A stretch of DNA of 64,000 bases, taken from Argopecten irradians (Eukaryota > Mollusca > Bivalvia > Pectinida > Pectinidae). Below, piece after piece: positions 40,402 through 53,581 of the stretch. The stretch spans positions 57,443,467-57,507,466 of the forward strand of contig NC_091134.1 of the NCBI RefSeq assembly GCF_041381155.1, in the 5' to 3' direction. The stretch's first letter is position 1, and every line of letters starts with the position of its first letter. The notes under the pieces were generated by a model. It had not been told where the DNA came from. It made no database searches and saw only the letters and a list, made by a program, of their open reading frames with translations. The position numbers were made by a program, and so were the translations under genes.

Positions 40402-40760
40402 TTAAAGATGCTCCACCGCTGACAAATGGTATTTTTTCACTATCAAAAACAGGATCAGACGATTTAGTAATTTTCTTCACTTACAAAAGTTACTTTACAC
40501 CATTACCACCTTTGAAAAGTTTAAGCTTCTAATTTTACTTCTAGTTAAAAATATGAAATATAATTAATTGCATCCCGAAAAATTCCGTGTCACTATATCC
40601 TATATGGAAGGAAGTACTGATTGCGCATGCACCAAAGGCAAAACGAATTATTCTATACTATTTTTTGTGTTAATTAGGCATAGATATAAATGATTAAACA
40701 CCAATTATTGTTCAAATGATGAATATCATTAATGCTCTGTCGGCGGTGGAGCATCTTTAA
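40402..40760 (+). mobile_element. TTAA-type MITE, uninterrupted copy (359 bp)
   Basis: Terminal repeats TTAAAGATGCTCCACCGCTG and, inverted, the same with one mismatch at the far end. TTAA at both edges fits a piggyBac-like target duplication. No coding capacity. Reference copy for the split copies at 16884-18504 and 32358-32663. Confidence 0.8.
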
Positions 40761-41016
40761 TAAGGATGAAACACTACCACAATTATTGATACATTGTATA
40801 TTATTATAATAATTACAGTCATATACAATGAACAGACAATTCAATAAAAATCCAAAGTAGCCAGGCAATGTTCAAAGTGCAGCAAAGATGGAAAAAGTGA
40901 GTGGACAAGAAAATTTTAACTAGATATTTTATACCATGCATGAAATCCATAAACATATCTATTACTTTTCACATTAAGAAATGTAGTTTATTAACCTAGC
41001 AGGAGCTGATGTTTTT

Positions 41017-42009
41017 TAGGTCATCTGACTGAAGGGTGAGGATGACCTACAATGTATAGTCGTATGTTTCATCCGTCCATCGTCCGCAGTGCGCCGTCCG
41101 TTAACTTTTCACATTTTGAACTTCTTCTCAAGTTCTACCAGTGCGATTTAGCTGAAACTTACATGAAATGGTCATGACATGGTCCCGACCAAGTGTTGTT
41201 ATTTTTCGGGTCGATCCGAAATTAAAGATGGCCACCACAGCCGCCATCAAAAACACATTTTGAACTTCTTCTCAAGTTCTACGAGTGCGATTTAGCTGAA
41301 AATTGCATGAAATGATCCTGACATGGTCCTGTCAAATTTTGTTAATTTTCGGGTCGATCTGATATCCAAGATGGCAGCCGCCATATTGAAAACACATTTT
41401 GAACTTCTTCTCAAATTCTATCGGTGTGATTTAGCTGAAATTGCATTAAATGATCATGACATGGCCCGACTAAGTGTTGTTATTTTTCGGGTCGATCCGA
41501 AATCAAAGATGGCCGCCACAGCCGCCATCTTGAAAACACATTTTGAACTTCTTCTCAAATTCTACCGGGTAATTTAGCTGAAACTTGCATGAAATGATCC
41601 CAACATGGTCTCAACAAAGTGTTGTTATTTTTCGGGTCAATCCGAAATCCAAGATGGCCGCCACAGCCGTCATCTTGAAAACACATTTTGAACTTCTTCT
41701 CAACTTCTACCAGTACGATTTGGCTGAAACTTGCATGAAATGATTCTGACATAGTCCCGATAAAGTGTTGTTATTTTTCGGGTCAATCCGAAATCCAAGA
41801 TGGCCGCCACAGCCGTCATCTTGAAAACACATGTTGAACTTCTTCTCAAGTTCTACCGGTGCGATTTGGCTGAAACTTGCATGAAAAGATCCTGACATGG
41901 TCCCGACAAAGTATTGTTACATTTCTGCTTGATCTCAAATCGAAGATGGCTACCATGACACTGTATCCAATTAATTTCCTATACGTTAAGGCCCTTGGGC
42001 CTCTTGTTT
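41017..42009 (-). mobile_element. Hairpin-bounded tandem-core element (copy D)
   Basis: Read on minus it starts AAACAAG + perfect hairpin AGGCCCAAGGGCCT and ends with hairpin AGGTCATC...GATGACCT + A-rich. About six ~150-bp units each carry 'cacattttgaacttcttctc', 'gatttagctgaaacttgcat', 'gttatttttcgggtcgatcc' and 'aagatggccgccacagccg'. Same plan as copies A-C with unrelated core sequence. Confidence 0.8.
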
Positions 42010-42299
42010 GAAATAAAATTTGTTGAAAGAAATTGAAAATGATCCTGATATGGTCCTGACAAAGTGATACCATATATAATTAATTTTACCATTGCCAAGG
42101 TAGTCGGATGACCATTTGGCGTTTTCTCAATTTTGTTTCAAAATTCATCTGGACTGCCATTCGAACTTTGTCTCGGTCTGCTAAAAATGTTAAATAAATT
42201 CCTTTACTTGACTATACATGAGGAAAAGATGCTATACATGAGAAAAGATGGTTGTATTTCACAATAATTCCACTGATGATATTAGTTGTACATATCTAA

Positions 42300-42710
42300 A
42301 ATAAGCAGGATAAGGAGGGTGGGGAATGTCAAGAGGAATCAAATTGCAGACTCTGTGGTAACCCAGAAAACGTGCAAGCTCATTCTGTCTTCATTCTCAG
42401 TTGCATTGGCGAATGGATGGTATGTCGTTGCAGATATATTGGGCATGAACAGGAAGGCACTAAGGAAGGATGGTACATCTGTATGTGACTGAAGTTTGGC
42501 AACTTTGTCCAGGGAAAGTACAGAAGGTGACACAATGGACTACTTGGGACTTGGTACTGATGGGGACTTACAATGTCAAGCTGATCTTGGTAGAGATGGC
42601 TTCATTACGACTTTAGCGGAGACGTGAACATGGAAAGTGAACTACAAGACCTTTTGTGAATACAAAAGGTGCTGTGATCACAGATTGATGGACATGTGAG
42701 CAGTCCAGGG
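42300..42710 (+). pseudogene. Unrecognised coding-like stretch, Cys-rich; possible dead exon
   Basis: After a possible acceptor (aataagcag) one frame gives about 60 codons with clustered Cys: GGECQEESNCRLCGNPEN then CIGEWMVCRCRYIGHEQEG. The same frame carries two more open runs separated by stops (one containing GDTMDYLGLGTDGDLQCQAD). The Cys spacing hints at a zinc-binding fold, but I do not recognise a family. It may be chance or a decayed gene. Confidence 0.25.
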
Positions 42711-43628
42711 ATGGGATTGACACCAAGATATATTAGGTGATCCACAGACCAGTAAGGTCATTCTGTTCAAATTTTGCGGAAAGCCAGGAGTCAGTGTCCT
42801 AACAACAACGTTTTCACTCCTGCTTTGAACTTCTCAATTAGGCAATAGATATTTTGACGGATAAACAAATAGACGGTAATTGTTTTGACGGCATCACATT
42901 TTCTTTTTGGTGAACGGGGTTGATGACTTCAGTATTTTGACATCCTTTGACATTTAGTTTGAAAAGGACTTCATAATTAAAAATGTACAACATAAAATCG
43001 ACCGTGTCGATTAAGGAGGGTCATTATCACTTTGTGTTATAATTCCGAATGTTAATTTTTGTGTGTTGTTTTGTTCACTATAAAATTTATATTTGGAGTT
43101 CTCCAAGTTACAATTTCAAGCTAAAAAGGATTTTATTGGGACAATACACCGACGATACAGCTAGCACTTATAAACTTATAAAATAATAACACCTTATAAA
43201 ATCTCACTTAAACTACTCTAAGGTATACGAGTCTACTACATGTAATAATATGATAATAAGTAAGATAATATTTTATGATAATTATGTAACAATTTCCTGC
43301 AAAACTATTAATTCTATAAAAAGAAAAAACAAACTTACTTTATTAACAAAACGTTCTGCTAGATTAGCTTTCATTTTCCATTCTATTTTCTTAGTGTTAA
43401 TTTGTGTCTTCAACATTGATTTTGTATTATTTATTTTGAAAATCAAACTGGTTTAAATTTTGGGTTGTACTTATCATATAGCATTTCACTTATAAAACTG
43501 TCTTTATCAAAACTATTTCATGAAAACTAGAAACTAATCTGAAATATATACACGGAACAAAGAAAACATTATGTAACATAGCAGCTTACTTTTCAGTTCA
43601 CCATCATACTTTAAAAAAAGATGCATAT
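42710..43628. other. No gene seen
   Basis: AT-rich sequence without recognisable coding or repeat structure. Confidence 0.45.
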
Positions 43629-43734
43629 GGTGACTTGATAAGTAAGTTATAGAGTGGTTCTACACGAATGGTAATTTTACGAATGGTAACTTGATAAGTA
43701 AGTTATAGAGTGGTTCTACACGAATGGTAATTTT
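43629..43734. repeat. 56-bp tandem duplication
   Basis: 'acttgataagtaagttatag' and the following 35 bp occur at 43633 and 43689 with no visible difference. Confidence 0.85.
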
Positions 43735-44567
43735 AGATAGTCAATACACGAACATTCAATACCTTAGAACTGACTTGTAACTATAACTGAATAGGCTTCA
43801 ACTGCCTTCTAGAGAGGTCTAGAATAAATCTACTTGGTTGTGAGAATCATGACTTTTATTAAACTTTATGGATTATCTACTTGGTTGTGAGATGCATTAT
43901 TCTCATGATAATGAGAACAATCGGTAACATGCAGGGCAGTAGTGGAGAAGATATGGAAGACAACACTTAGATATCTGATTCAACATGCCATGCTTGGGTT
44001 TGGCCGATTCTACCTTGTACTGTATATGGACCTTTATGATGCCATCAAACGGGTAGAGCCTTATTCTCATCGTGATTAAGTTTTACATGAGAAGTAAAAG
44101 AGGACGTATTAAGCCCAATCTAAAAAGCCAGTATAACAAATGGGATTTCAGAAAAATCATGATTTTTCATTCGAATGTGAAGGAAAAATTGTTTTTAGCA
44201 CTATTAACCTAGCAATAATGACCGATATACTGATGGAAACTGAGCAAGCAGCACAATACGGCCATATCAGTTTAGGTCCTCTTTCTAGAGATATATAGTA
44301 TACATTGAGTGATGAGTAATTAATAAAACAAATATAGTAATTAAAGTAATCCAGATATGCAATCTTGCCACAACATGTCCTGTTAACCTCAGCCATTGTG
44401 TAAGTTTATTAAAATTTAATTCACATAATTCGGAGATATGTCATATATGGCCTTCTCAGGATTTTGCATGACTCTGAGGCAGAATATGATACTTGACAGT
44501 TATGGTCAAGTAAGTGTGCCACGGCATCCCCTATTCTGTTTGCGATGCGTATTAAATGTGTGTGAAT

Positions 44568-44691
44568 GTCTGCATGTTTTGGAAGGCTGCGGTAAAGTAG
44601 TTTTATGTGTCATTTTAATAGTTGAATTCTCATTGTCTGCATGTTTTGGAAGGCTGCGTTATATTAGTTTTATGTGTCATTTTAATAGTTG
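44568..44691. repeat. 66-bp tandem duplication
   Basis: 'tgtctgcatgttttggaagg' starts at 44568 and 44634; both units end with 'cattttaatagttgaa', with a few differences between them. Confidence 0.85.
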
Positions 44692-44947
44692 AACCCTTCT
44701 AATTTTTATAGTGCTACCTCACAGAAACAGGTCGCTAACACGTAACAGTACATTCACCTGACTGGTCATACTCACAAAGGCAATTATGTTATTTCACTCG
44801 CTCCCACTATATGCTGGTCGTCAAACTGTAGCAGAGACTGTCGCTTTTATTGAGTATGGTGTTCATCCAGGGTCTTCATCCCTGGAGATGACGCTCAAAT
44901 TTAGGCCAAAAAGAGAAGAATTCATTTTGTTCTCACAGTTAAAGAAT

Positions 44948-44972
44948 TATAATAATAATAATAATAATAAAC
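44948..44972. repeat. (AAT)n microsatellite
   Basis: About seven ATA/AAT units in a row. Confidence 0.8.
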
Positions 44973-45287
44973 ATATCTTATCATTGTCTTTTTCATCCAT
45001 ATAATAAAACATTGTATCTGCCTGCATAGACAGTTACGTACAGAGGATGTTTTTGACTCGTGTAGCGGGACGAGCAACCAGCTGGCTACTGAGCTGGTCG
45101 AAAGTGGAGGGGTTGCAAGAAATCTTCTTAAAACTAACCTGATCAGAGCTCTTTAAAAGAACATAATACCATTTCTACAATTATTCTAAGCGCATATTAT
45201 GTCATATTTGATATCATATCAAAATGTTATTCTATTATGTAATTTTCAAAATGGAGAAAAAAAATACTTACAATATTGACTTAGAAC

Positions 45288-45513
45288 ATTAATTGATTTA
45301 GCGTTAGAGAAAGGTGGTTTAATACAACTAAGGTGGTTGTGATTCTATTTTATTTATAAAAAAGGATAATTTAACGAAACATGTAAAATATATACAAAAC
45401 CAAAAATTGACAGAAGCTTTTCGGTATTAATTGATTTAGCGTTAGAGAAAGGTGGTTTAATACAACTAAGGTGGTTGTGATTCTATTTTATTTATAAAAA
45501 AGGATAATTTAAC
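45288..45513. repeat. Exact 88-bp direct duplication with 50-bp spacer
   Basis: 45288-45375 and 45426-45513 are identical by eye (start attaattgatttagcgttag, end aaggataatttaac). Confidence 0.85.
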
Positions 45514-45949
45514 ATCCATACAGTATCTTCAAGTGTAACGATATGGATGTTTTTATTTTAATAAGCTTTGCTGTTACTTGGGTTTTATTTTTATCAACCA
45601 ATGACCCCCCTCTCCTACTTTTGATTAGTAGCAATGACTTAGTCCTCACTGCTGTTACATTTCGCAAATTCAATGGATAACATCTACAAAGTGTTGTTGA
45701 TAGTTTAATAATTTTCGATTTCCACGAAAATCACACTATCTGCATGACTTAACTAGTTCATCGTATAGAGAGTACAATTTAAAAGATGATACTGCGTTCC
45801 GAGGAACTGATTTAGAAATTCTTTATTCAATAAGAGAAAATAACGGACGATAATTCTTGACGTCATTGCGTGTTCCTGTAACACTGTAAACAGGTATGAC
45901 GTACGTGGTGACGGAAATTAGAAAGGTGTTGGCATTTAGAGGATAAAAG

Positions 45950-47745
45950 GACAATATGTTTACAAAGAAAATCTACATTGTCTTTAAAGACCCACTACTT
46001 TTCCGAAACAGCTTTTGATTTTGAAATCTGGAATATAAAACGAGATTTTTTATTTTTGTTGAGTCGCAAAAGTCATTAGCTTACCGTTAATACGACACTC
46101 ATAATCAGCTTCTGAACAATTTAGTACAAATGAATTAAATGGTAATTTTCATAATACAGATGAATCTTCACTATAACATAGATTACAACGGGAATCTTGC
46201 ATTTTGTTTGGTATTGTGACCTCATTTTAGGATATCAATATAAATTTCGTAAGGAGCTTTAATTTTTTTATGTTTCGGAAAGATTATAGGTCTTTAATTA
46301 TAGTTATGTCGGGCTCAACTACTTTCAAGAAGGGTCTATTTTTATTATTGGCATTAGATATTCCTGTCTCGGTTTCTAAAAAGGTACCATTCCTGAATAT
46401 TTCCATTTTGTCACAGAGACTCCCATTACTCTAATGATAAATATGACTTGCATTATCAGTCAATAAATGCAGCTTAGACTTGGTGTACAAATACCTATAT
46501 ACATGAATAGGAAACATTTTAACTGACACTAAGTTACTCCGCGCGGTAAAATTGACACTATCATTATATGAATCAGTTAAGTTATGGAATTATAAAAAAA
46601 TATCTTTAAACGTCTGGATTATTAATGGGAAACGGAAGCCTTATTGAAACGTTAGTGAAAAATATCGAGTTTTTGTTGTCTATTTACATTATTTAAATTT
46701 GTTTTTATCTCATTGACCTCGGCTGTTTAGGTCAATTCGTTAAAGTAAGATTATCAAATATTCACTCGCATTTAAAATATGTCTTACTGTACTCCCACCT
46801 AGATTGCATTTATATCTCCAATAATTGCAATCTATCAATCCCTTAGTTATTTAATATACTTTAGATTGCTTTAAATATAGAAGGTAAAGAGATATTTTGC
46901 CTCTTTAGATTTATAAATTGATAATATTTTTACATTTAAGAAACAGAATTTTAAATTTGTTGATTTAATACGGGTTATTGTATATCTTCAAAGACACATT
47001 ACTTTCTGAAAATAACGTAACTTGTACATGAATATCAATGGTAACGTCAATATATAACACAAAAATCGCAGTTTTGATATCAGTGGTTCTATAAACATAG
47101 TAACATCGATAGCTAGAATAGTTTCAACAAATCGGAAATTGTACGCTTTACCGTATATAAATTGGTATGATGAGTTACCACTAGGTAAACTACTGAAATG
47201 GACACTTTGTCTTCAGATACTGTTACTATGAATTGCAAATAGTCTGTCCTCAATGACAATTGGATCTTTCGATAACCTGCTAACTTTCAGAAATTTTTTT
47301 CTTAAAAACTATAAGAAAATACGAAAATATATATCGATGGCCTAAGATTAGGTTATATCATAAAACAAAAGATTTCCTGTGTAATATATGTTAAGAATGA
47401 AGATTTCCTAGCTGTTTTGCCGTTTGGCGCAATAAAAGACAACTTACGCGATGACGGTGGGATACATAAGACGACCCGCGTTATGAATATCAACATTTGA
47501 TTTATTTTGATGAAATTGTTCAGAATGCGATGGAAACTAGCATTAACGGTAAGCTAATAACTCGTCCAGCTCTACAATGTTATCTTGTTTTATATTCCGT
47601 TTAATTATCAAAAGCCGTTTCCGAAATTAAATTGTTGTTAACACCAAAGGTCGTTACTTTTCTCATACTGCGATGACGTTATTGTCAGTTAGCCGTCCAC
47701 ACATAACATCAGTTTTCAAACTAAATGACGTCATTTGTGACATAG
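45950..47745. mobile_element. Inverted-repeat element, ~1.8 kb, non-coding
   Basis: Left arm about 45985-46095 and right arm about 47540-47660 are inverted relatives: tccgaaac.gcttttgat, ggaatataaaac.agat, and tagcttaccgttaat all recur inverted. Inner copies of an 'aaagac..a.tactttc.gaaa' motif lie near 46270 (inverted) and 46990. CRE-like TGACGTCA sites sit near both outer edges. No reading frame of note; exact ends are unclear. Confidence 0.5.
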
Positions 47746-49975
47746 CTTCTATTCGTAATGAATCGATATTTTCAACTTCAAAAGCTTGCGTACATTAAAC
47801 TAGGTGATTGAGAGATTTTTTCGGAAACATTCCTTGACCAAAAATGTTTGGTAAGCGATGTTTGGTAGGCTTTTTATTTTGCTTAATGCCCGATAGCCGT
47901 TTTGATGTTTTTGTGTTTTGTTTTTTGTTTAACTTCATTTTATACACTATCGTGTACAATTATATTTGAAATTAATACCTGTGTGACAGTACATCCTAAT
48001 TTCAATAAAACATAATGATAATATATTCTAGAATATGGACATATAGTTACTGTGTAAATAGTCGGACGCATTTTGGGTATATTTAAGGTTCGAATTACCT
48101 TATTGAGAGTGATCTTGAAATTAACATCTGTTATGCTTTTCACCTTTGTTAGTTATTCTCTTTCCCTTCCTCAGTACCTATCTAGTTGTTATGTAATGCA
48201 CAATATACCATATGTAATTTACATATATTAAAGTACTTTTTATCACATACACGTATTATAGTGACTTCGTCCGTGTAATATTCATATCCGCACATCCTAT
48301 AGAAATAATTCTTTGATATAAGATGAGTTTTTTTCAGTAATTCAATGTCTTTTAAAAACTGTTTGTGATTGCGCTATACCCATGATAGTAGAAAGAAGTG
48401 CACTCTCATTCATTTATAGTGAATGAATCTTTTTCCTGCGCAACAAGAAAATGATTTACTTACGTTTTAAATGTCATCTGTATAGGGATTGAATGTATTT
48501 TTCTAATTTTTATAGCGGTTATGAATAGCAGAAGCTGTCTACATATCCCGCGTTAGCACTCCTTGGAAGATATGTAGATATCTTCTGCTATTCATAGCCG
48601 CTATGAAAATTAGAAAAATACATTCAATCCATATATTAACATTAGAATAATTTATTAAAATAAACATTATTGAAAGGATATATATTATATTTAAAATTAT
48701 GACACCCATGCACGACGAGAAACGTTAACGAGATTAACAGCTGGATAACAAAGTCGTTCCACAACGTCAAGTTTTCAAGCTACCGCCTTCCGGTCGACCT
48801 ATTTTTGCAAATGACAAACGATAAACAAGAAATATTAAGTTTTGATTGACTTATTACACTAAACCTTAGTTGATTCTATATCAAGAAACAACACATTAGA
48901 GATTTGACATTAAAATATTGTGGGGGACTATTTTTATCGAAACAAAACTGGCGTATTGTTTGAAATCAGCTGATCGATGCACGAGAATAGTTGTATTCAT
49001 AGTGTATTCATATTGTTTTCATAGGCAAATATTCGTTTTCGTCAGTTGGTTGATTCATATAGTGACGAAACACTCGGAATGTAAATATAAGCACACAGTT
49101 GCAGGATAATCACGGTACATGGTTAGATCTTACAATACATGATTTAATATGGTGATCGACTCAGAAAGTTGAGATGACTCGGCAAAGCCTCGTCGTCATT
49201 GCCATTCGCACTAAAATAAACCATGTATTGCAAGATACCAACCATGTATTCTCTATTGGATATCTCACCAGTGTAATATGACCTAGAACGATTTGCCTTA
49301 ATTAACTGTTCTGAGCAGGTAATCCATTGCGGCGTCATCATATAAAAAATGGCGTGACGTTAGGAGGACGATCCAACAAAATATTTGCTCCCACTGCATT
49401 TTGCGACGCATTAAAAAATCGAAATGTAGGTGTTTAATTTTGTGATAAAAATAATCTTGGTTGTGGTCATTTTATATAAGATAAAAGACACTGAAAAATT
49501 CAAATGAACGAGCATTTAAGACCAAACGTGTATATGTTTTCGCCAGATCCTTCTGGCTAAAGGCTGATTTTGTTTACTCACATTATAGAAAACAATAAAA
49601 ATCACCATCTAAAAGACTAGTATAATGATTGACTGAACATGGGCAACATTTCAAAGCCACTTTTTAAACATACAATTTTGATTCAGTACTATTCTGTAAG
49701 TATTTTCGAAAGTCGGTAACATAAGTTTAACGATTAAGATTTATTGAAAACACGTGAATTGATGCTAACCTGCCATTCTGTATAATTTTACCGCTATCTT
49801 CTCATTTACATGTGTAATGGACATCATCTCGCAAAGAGATGGTTTAGCCTTTGAATTTTCGCCTTTCGCTATAAGGTCCTTTCGGCGTTAATGTTCTCAC
49901 ACTCAAATGACGTTATTAACAGTTAGCCGATCACAAATAACATTTAATTTTCCATCCAAATGACGTCATTACTCA
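47670..49975 (+). repeat. Module with two CRE-like sites, present twice
   Basis: About 75 bp at 47672-47740 and at 49908-49970: 'atgacgttatt..cagttagccg', then 'acaataacat' like bases, then 'aaatgacgtcatt'. Both are in the same orientation and spacing is conserved. The first lies in the right flank of the inverted-repeat element. The sequence between the two modules is unrelated. Confidence 0.5.
48486..48630. repeat. Foldback element, 145 bp
   Basis: Arms of about 60 bp with ggattgaatgtatttttcta and its exact inverse, continuing through tagcggttatgaatagcaga; centre cccgcgttagcactcctt. Confidence 0.85.
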
Positions 49976-50680
49976 TGATAAAACTTGTCTAAAAAAATAT
50001 AAATATAACATATGGGACAAGTATAATTCCAACCGTGTGGACAAAACAAAATTGTCAAATTTTCGAGGCGATCTGCTCCTTTATCAAGATATACAAAACG
50101 AACATGATAACATAATAGGAAACGAACAGTAATGCGGGACAAAGTAGACAAATATCAAACTATAAATTAAACATAAATATAACATAAAAACATATCACTT
50201 GTCTAATAAACATCTTTGACAGAGTAAATATTATGAAACAAATACAATTCGAGTTTATGCGAAAATGAACTTAAAAAACCCAATAGATGGTCAACATACA
50301 TGTACCTAACATAATTTTATTTCATTTACTTTTATATTAATTTCATATATGAATAAAGTCAATGGACTTCTTAAAATTAAGTTTGATACAAAAACAATGA
50401 TCTAGTATTATATCATTCAAAGTTAAACTTTTTACCAATTTCATTTTTAAAAGCTTGAAGCCATTAATTGTGCTATATAGCCTAAGTGTCCTATATCCAT
50501 TGTATAATGCGTTCAGTAAGATCAAGGCCGTGATTTTTATGGTAAAATGCTACATACAAATTGGCAAACAATCTATTTCATTAGTTGAAACTACAGAGGG
50601 TTAAACGTTTCAGTGAGATCGACAATAAAAAACAATTTATTAGTAGTGTCACGAACGGACATTTATAAGAATGAGAATAA
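48640..50680. other. No gene seen
   Basis: Apart from the CRE-like module near 49.9 kb, I see only short chance reading frames. Confidence 0.45.
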
Positions 50681-50687
50681 AAACGAT

Positions 50688-50930
50688 TTAGATACTTCTG
50701 CATTTGTAATATTTCTTTGTGTCAGCATCGATACAGCACGTTTCCCCGTCCTTCATTAATATTTCATAAAACAATCTCCGGGTTTCCGTAGGAATTCGAG
50801 CAGAAGCATTTAATGTGCCCGTTAGATGATAGTTGTCAAATACAAAATCAATTTCGACCTTGATCACCCGCCGACTACCGATTCCAATTTTCTTGGGCTT
50901 ACGTTTCTTTCCATGTCGTGTGTCCACTGC
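50688..50930 (-). other. Candidate terminal coding exon, unrecognised
   Basis: On minus, an acceptor (tttcaccaacag or cacctgcag) is followed by about 80 open codons and a stop. The peptide has a basic start (RHGKKRKPKKIG), then RRVIKVEIDFVFDNYHLTG and ends DGETCCIDADTKKYYKC + RSI. Codon choice and paired cysteines look protein-like. GKKR could be a dibasic cleavage/amidation site or part of a nuclear signal. No partner exon found; family not recognised. Confidence 0.35.
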
Positions 50931-51421
50931 AGGTGTTAGCTGTTGGTGAAATATCATTGATGTGTAGGTAGTGTTGGAATCTGTGATAACTTATTGTTCA
51001 AATGTCTGTTTTGTCCGGAAAACCAATTACACTTTTATTGGCAATCTATATTTAACCTGGTTCATCCAGTAGTTCACCAAATAACATAAATGCTTATACC
51101 CGGCTATCCTTACCAAAATACATAAATATTTAATAGATAGATAAATAAATTCATTGTAAATACAAATGTAAATAATTATAAAAAAAACACCTAATAAAGT
51201 AATAACAAAAATCAAAATAAAAAAGAAGTCTCTGCTTATTATCAAGCTTTTAAATATACAATATTATATGGCGTGTCATTATTTATGATTTGAAATTATT
51301 TTTTTCTTATTTCTAACATTAATGAGAGCGAGAATATCATACTATTATATTTTAGATTAAATATAAGTAAAAGTATTTAACCTATATTTGTTTATCTACA
51401 AAGTAATCGTAGAGACTGTTA

Positions 51422-51540
51422 TTTTCGCGGGGATGATATTGTTGCGGGGATGTGGGGATGATATTGTCGCGAGGATAATATTGTCGCGGGGATGCGGGGA
51501 TGATATTTTCGCGGGGATGCGGGGATGATATTTATACGGA
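51422..51540. repeat. Degenerate minisatellite (GCGGGGATGATATT)
   Basis: Five to six units built on 'gatattgtcgcggggatgcg' with 20-36 bp spacing. A G-rich island in otherwise AT-rich sequence. Confidence 0.8.
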
Positions 51541-53370
51541 TAATGTTATGGTCGCGAAAATTTGATCCGCGAAATGATGAATGAAGGATGAATCAATTGT
51601 ATGCTTATACCAAGGAAGCGAAATATTAAATTGGTGAAAATAACCGTTTTTGTGGTGTTTTGCGGTATCTAATAATGTTTTGTAGGATGGATTTAATATT
51701 TTGTAACCTTTTGGTTTTTTTTAGAAATATAGCTCACGATGTAAGATGTTTCATGATAGATTATATTGTCCATTTCGAATGACAATTTATGAAATAAATC
51801 TTTTTAATTATCAGAAACTATTAATTAACATGAACATATCTTTGACAGAATAAATGCTAAATCGCCTTTAAAACGTCACGTTGAAGATAAACCTTTTAAT
51901 TTAAAGTAAGCCGAACAACATAATTTCTATAATATATAGATAAATATTATTTATATATAGATAAATATTATATATTAAATAAATAATATATATATTAACA
52001 TACATGTGGTAAATACAAGATAAATACATATAAAGTTAAGTCATTTAAAGTAAAACTGGTCCAGCAAGTAGATAGGAGGATGTTCATGCCACTAAAACGT
52101 TTCAAATTCAAATTCAAATTCAAATTATTTTATCAATTTTAGGCTTTACAGCCCATCAATACAAATACAACAAATGTATACAAGGCACGCACTGCACTAA
52201 AGCGCACACATTGTATGCTACGTTTGCCGTTTCTAACGATTATTACAATGTATATTGTATATCTATATTATACCTATTACTGTTACTAAATGATATTTTC
52301 GACATTTTTTGTAACATAACATGTTTATTGATACTAGGCAAAAGTCAATAGGAGTGGACAAAAATCTTACCTTGAAAGAACTATAATGTTTTCAAGACTA
52401 AACAATAAAACTGCACAAAATATATACGTTGTATTTTAACCTATGTAGCTGATCGCCATTCAAAACGTCTAAATATTAATAATTAGCAAACTTCTAAAAG
52501 GTAGAATTTAAGAATATTTCTACATTACTACACAAGTAGTCGCATTAAATACGTCATATGCCGTTATGTTATATGAAGTCTCGGCCTCTTGTATAACTTA
52601 TTACCGTTAAACATGTTCAGTTACATATGTACAGCATGGTTCTTCAGGTAGTGACATTCAGTGCGTCCAGTCAGTGATTTTCATGGCCATAATCTATTTT
52701 CGCGATTATTCAGGAAGATGGTAAGGTGATTTGATCTGTAAATAAAGTAAATTGTATATCAAATATATAATATTTTAGAACTGTTTTAATAAGTGAGAAT
52801 TAAATTCGTCCGTTTCAAAAATGTGAAAATTAACAACATATTTTATTGAAAGCAAAATTTTGTGGCGCAGTCAATTTGAAGTGAAAATTTGATTTTGAAC
52901 AAATTACCTTCATTTTGATTATATATATATGCAATTAAATCTATATTACAGTTATACGTCATAAGGAAGTAATTTTTTTGCGATTTATGCAGTCCAAGCA
53001 CCACAGCACTTATCACGTAGCTGTATGACATAAGATAAACTACCATGTAAGTAGTTTTTAGCGTCTTTTGTTATAATCTTGAGCTCATGTTGATCACTTT
53101 ATATATGTGTTTACACACATTCAGAAGGAGGTGGGCAGACTACGTAATGTCTGTTTTCAAGGTGCTAATTAAAAGAGCGATGTCATCCCTATAAAACGAC
53201 TCGATTGTCAGATGATTTCAAAATTTGTTTGCAGTGTATCATATTTTAAGTCTATCATATTTTAAGTCTGAACGTTTAAATGAATATAAAACGTGTAATG
53301 CATTTTATACATATGTGAATCGTAAGGGTATACTGTACGTGAGTTTATCATGAGTTTAAATTATAACATC
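51541..53370. other. No gene seen; upstream flank of the bHLH gene
   Basis: AT-rich. Contains a short possible LINE 3' end (52101-52210) and otherwise nothing I can name. Confidence 0.45.
52101..52210 (-). repeat. Possible LINE 3' end with (AATTTG)n tail
   Basis: Four AAATTC units precede 'ctttacagcccatcaa'. This matches the 3' end of the LINE at 12945 ('ttttacggcccatcga') in the same orientation and at the same place next to a simple-repeat tail. Confidence 0.4.
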
Positions 53371-53374
53371 ATTG

Positions 53375-53382
53375 TATAAATA
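53375..53382 (+). promoter_or_regulatory. Candidate TATA box of the bHLH gene
   Basis: TATAAATA about 205 bp upstream of the chosen ATG. Would predict a start near 53405. AT-rich background makes chance occurrence likely. Confidence 0.3.
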
Positions 53383-53581
53383 TAGCGATAAAAGACAATT
53401 TAAATAATTTCTGTGGTATCTAGAATTACCCCGTTTGTGGTATCCAAACTGCAGTCTGTTAGCTGCATCATTAATATTGCAAGAGCTAATCTCCGGTAGG
53501 GCCCTCTTGTCACCGATCGCGTGCCAACATTCCAGAGGTATGTGCTAATCGCTAACGCAGTGTACTTTCGATCTACATAAG

